A stretch of DNA of 64,000 nucleotides. Origin: Pedobacter sp. PACM 27299 (GTDB lineage: Bacteria > Bacteroidota > Bacteroidia > Sphingobacteriales > Sphingobacteriaceae). The translations under genes and the position numbers were made by a program. The notes below the pieces were generated by a model. The model ran no database searches, was not told the origin of the DNA, and saw nothing but the letters and a program-made list of their open reading frames with translations. Where the stretch lies: positions 5,146,001-5,210,000 of the forward strand of contig NZ_CP012996.1 in assembly GCF_001412655.1 (NCBI RefSeq). The letters run 5' to 3'. Below, in pieces: positions 61,886 through 64,000 of the stretch. The first letter of the stretch is position 1. Each line of letters begins with the position of its first letter.

Positions 61886-63172
61886 ATGAACTATAAACAA
61901 ACCCTCGATTACTTGTACAGTAAACTACCCATGTTTACTCGTGTTGGCGCTGTAGCCTATAGAAAAGACTTACACAACACCATCGCCATGTGCGAACAAC
62001 TGGGAAATCCACAGGATAAATTCAAAACCATACATGTAGGTGGAACTAATGGCAAAGGTTCCACTTCACATATGCTTGCTGCCATCCTTCAACAGGCAGG
62101 ATACAAAACAGGTTTGTACACCTCCCCGCACCTTAAAGATTTCAGAGAACGCATTAGAATTAACGGGGAGATGATCCCCGAAGCTTTTGTAATTGATTTT
62201 GTGGAAGAACAGCAAGACATCATGGAGTTCCTGCAGCCTTCATTTTTCGAAGTGACTGTAGCCATGGCTTTTTCTCATTTCGCTAAGGCAGAAGTAGACA
62301 TCGCCATCATCGAAGTTGGACTTGGTGGAAGAATCGACTCTACCAATATCATCACTCCGGAGCTTTCCGTAATTACCAATATCAGCTTAGACCATACTAA
62401 TATACTGGGGACTACCCTGCCGGAAATTGCAACCGAAAAAGCAGGGATCATTAAAAAAGACCTGCCGGTAGTGATCGGAGAAACCCAGCAAGAAACTGAA
62501 AATATATTCCTTCAGAAAGCTGAAGAAACCAATAGCCCCATCTATTTTGCAGATCAGGAACTGCGTTTGCAGCAGCTAAAAAAAACAGGTAAATATTTGA
62601 ATGTAGCAGTTTACAGTGGAAATAAGCTAATATATCCTGACCTGGACTTAGACCTCAATGGAGCTTATCAGCGTAAAAACGTGCTGACAGTCATTGAAGC
62701 CATTCAAATATTAAAGCAACAAGGTTTTAAAATCGAAGAAAAAGCAGTTTATGATGCACTAAAAAATGTAAAAGGACTTACTGGCTTGCAAGGAAGATGG
62801 CAGACCTTAAGCGAAAACCCGTTAGTAATCTGCGATACCGGTCATAACATTGCAGGGATCACAGAGGTTGTACAAAATATCAATGATACCCCACATGATC
62901 AGTTACACATCGTAATTGGGATGGTGAAAGATAAAGACATCACTGGTGTTTTACAGTTGCTGCCAACAGACGCACATTATTACTTCTGTCAGCCTGATTT
63001 AGAACGCGCATTACCTGTGTTAGAACTGGCAGAGCAGGCCAAGAATTATTATTTAGTTGGTGATGTCTTTCCAAGTGTTCAATTGGCCTTTCATGCAGCG
63101 AAAGACAATGCAAACGCTAATGACCTGATTTTCATAGGTGGCAGCACTTTTGTGGTTGCTGAAGTACTATAA
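61886..63172 (+). CDS. folC: Folylpolyglutamate/dihydrofolate synthase
   Basis: 428 aa Mur-ligase-type enzyme. The P-loop HVGGTNGKGSTSHMLAAILQ lies at about 49-68; the family motif TGLYTSPHLKDFRERIRING follows; EVGLGGRIDSTNII and ITNISLDHTNILG are metal/ATP motifs; and the C-terminal domain has ICDTGHNIAGI. It adds glutamate to folates and may also make dihydrofolate from dihydropteroate. It starts 29 bases after the TonB-like gene and ends at a hairpin terminator. Confidence 0.95.
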   Translation: MNYKQTLDYLYSKLPMFTRVGAVAYRKDLHNTIAMCEQLGNPQDKFKTIHVGGTNGKGSTSHMLAAILQQAGYKTGLYTSPHLKDFRERIRINGEMIPEAFVIDFVEEQQDIMEFLQPSFFEVTVAMAFSHFAKAEVDIAIIEVGLGGRIDSTNIITPELSVITNISLDHTNILGTTLPEIATEKAGIIKKDLPVVIGETQQETENIFLQKAEETNSPIYFADQELRLQQLKKTGKYLNVAVYSGNKLIYPDLDLDLNGAYQRKNVLTVIEAIQILKQQGFKIEEKAVYDALKNVKGLTGLQGRWQTLSENPLVICDTGHNIAGITEVVQNINDTPHDQLHIVIGMVKDKDITGVLQLLPTDAHYYFCQPDLERALPVLELAEQAKNYYLVGDVFPSVQLAFHAAKDNANANDLIFIGGSTFVVAEVL

Positions 63173-63244
63173 AATCTTTACACAATAGTAATCTCAATAC
63201 CTATTTCGATTACCTACCTTTAAAAATTCATTAACACAAAATAT

Positions 63245-63275
63245 GATTCGTTTATTCCATAATAAACGAATCTTT
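63245..63275 (+). terminator. Terminator after folC
   Basis: GATTCGTTTATT and AATAAACGAATC form a perfect 12-bp stem with a 4-base loop, followed by TTT. It is AT-rich, so moderate strength is expected. Confidence 0.7.
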
Positions 63276-63294
63276 GCTTTTAAAATAATACACA

Positions 63295-64000
63295 ATGAAA
63301 AGAGTTTACCTGTTATTTTCTGCACTGCTGATTACCTGCAGTGTATCCATGGCCCAAAAGAAAACAGTTACTGTTTCTAAAAAAGATTTCCCGGCGTCAG
63401 TCGACAGACCGAAACTGGTGGTTGGTTTGGTGATCGATCAAATGAGATGGGATTATCTTTACCGTTACTACAGCAGATACTCTGCCGGAGGTTTTAAAAG
63501 ACTGATCAATGAAGGTTTCTCAGCAGAGAATACTTTTATCCCATACACGCCTACTTACACGGCCTGCGGTCATGCAAGTATCTATACCGGTTCTGTTCCA
63601 GCCATCAATGGAATTATTGGTAACGACTGGTACGATCCACAATTAGGTCGTAATGTATATTGCGCAGAAGATACCAGTGTAACCAGTGTTGGCAGTACCA
63701 CAATGGCAGGTGTAATGTCTCCCAACAACATGCTGACTACTACCATTACTGACGAGCTTCGCCTGGCTACTAACTTCCAGGGAAAAGTGATCGGTATTTC
63801 ACTGAAAGATCGTGGTTCTATCCTTCCTGCCGGACATTCAGCGAATGCAGCCTATTGGTTCGATGGCCAAACCGGCGACTGGATTACCAGTACCTACTAC
63901 ATGGCTAACCTTCCATCATGGATGCAGGATTACAATAAAATGAAATTGGCTAATAAGTTTTATGAAAAGAACTGGCCAACCTTATATCCAATCGAAACCT
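63295..64000 (+). CDS. PafA-like alkaline phosphatase, truncated by window end
   Basis: The first 235 codons are present; the 3' end lies beyond the window. Signal peptide (about 1-20, SVSMAQ). The alkaline-phosphatase superfamily fold follows: LVVGLVIDQMRWDYLYRYYS has the metal-ligand Asp48, PTYTACGHASIYTGS has the nucleophile-type Thr89, IIGNDW has Asn110, and SLKDRGSILPAGHSANAA has Lys171 and Arg173. This is the Thr/Asn/Lys/Arg set of PafA, a periplasmic calcium/zinc-type phosphomonoesterase of Bacteroidota that hydrolyses phosphate esters. The assignment to PafA is by active-site pattern. Confidence 0.85.
   Translation, partial: MKRVYLLFSALLITCSVSMAQKKTVTVSKKDFPASVDRPKLVVGLVIDQMRWDYLYRYYSRYSAGGFKRLINEGFSAENTFIPYTPTYTACGHASIYTGSVPAINGIIGNDWYDPQLGRNVYCAEDTSVTSVGSTTMAGVMSPNNMLTTTITDELRLATNFQGKVIGISLKDRGSILPAGHSANAAYWFDGQTGDWITSTYYMANLPSWMQDYNKMKLANKFYEKNWPTLYPIET

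Overview
The window is chromosomal DNA of a Bacteroidota bacterium, most likely Sphingobacteriaceae (Pedobacter-like). Four things support this. Many genes are preceded by the Bacteroidota -7 promoter motif TAnnTTTG. Starts mostly lack Shine-Dalgarno sequences. There is a SusC/SusD pair. The family set is typical of the group: DUF4783, a 286-aa RpoD-type sigma factor, a LonA protease of about 820 aa, a PafA-type phosphatase and an HU/SPOR envelope protein. This assignment is inferred from gene content, because no 16S gene is present.

Layout. 1-8.7 kb is housekeeping: the 3' end of a RelA/SpoT gene, fur-purA, pabB, a leftward plsY/M48-peptidase pair with nadC and a DUF4783 gene, then gpmI with a small lipoprotein gene. 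8.7-16 kb holds a histidine-kinase-like protein that lacks an ATPase domain, a lone receiver protein, a TPR protein, lon, a small beta-barrel, an LpxR-like protein and arfB. 16-29 kb holds cmk and two complete tripartite RND efflux systems that converge on one terminator; the first is headed by a TetR gene. 29.7-33.2 kb holds an OmpR-type two-component system, a tiny Ala/Lys/Thr-rich exported protein preceded by 11-bp direct repeats, a DUF1080 protein and tRNA-Arg(TCT).

33.4-40.2 kb is a more accessory stretch. It holds an ElaA acetyltransferase, two GlxA-type regulators, an exported cysteine-rich DJ-1/PfpI protein, serC translationally coupled to a divergent RpoD-like sigma factor, an Lrp regulator, and a 286-bp intergenic element. 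That element has terminal inverted repeats around a long GC-rich hairpin (MITE-like). 40.2-47.4 kb holds SusC, SusD and a PepSY membrane protein opposite a PchR-like AraC regulator. Nearly the same 21-bp inverted repeat lies upstream of both susC and the PepSY gene, so this locus looks like co-regulated, probably iron/siderophore, uptake.

47.5-64 kb holds rpsA, a GH20 hexosaminidase, a DCC-family protein, pyrR-pyrB, and a collinear envelope cluster: a 1005-aa TPR protein, a plug-less beta-barrel, an HU-like/TM/SPOR protein, ExbB, ExbD and a TonB-like protein. folC and a 3'-truncated PafA-like alkaline phosphatase gene follow.

Best candidates for something undescribed: the MITE-like element at 38847-39132, the TPR/barrel/HU-SPOR/ExbBD-TonB cluster, the paired operators of the SusCD-PepSY locus, and the kinase-like protein with a Lys in place of the H-box acidic residue and no ATPase domain.
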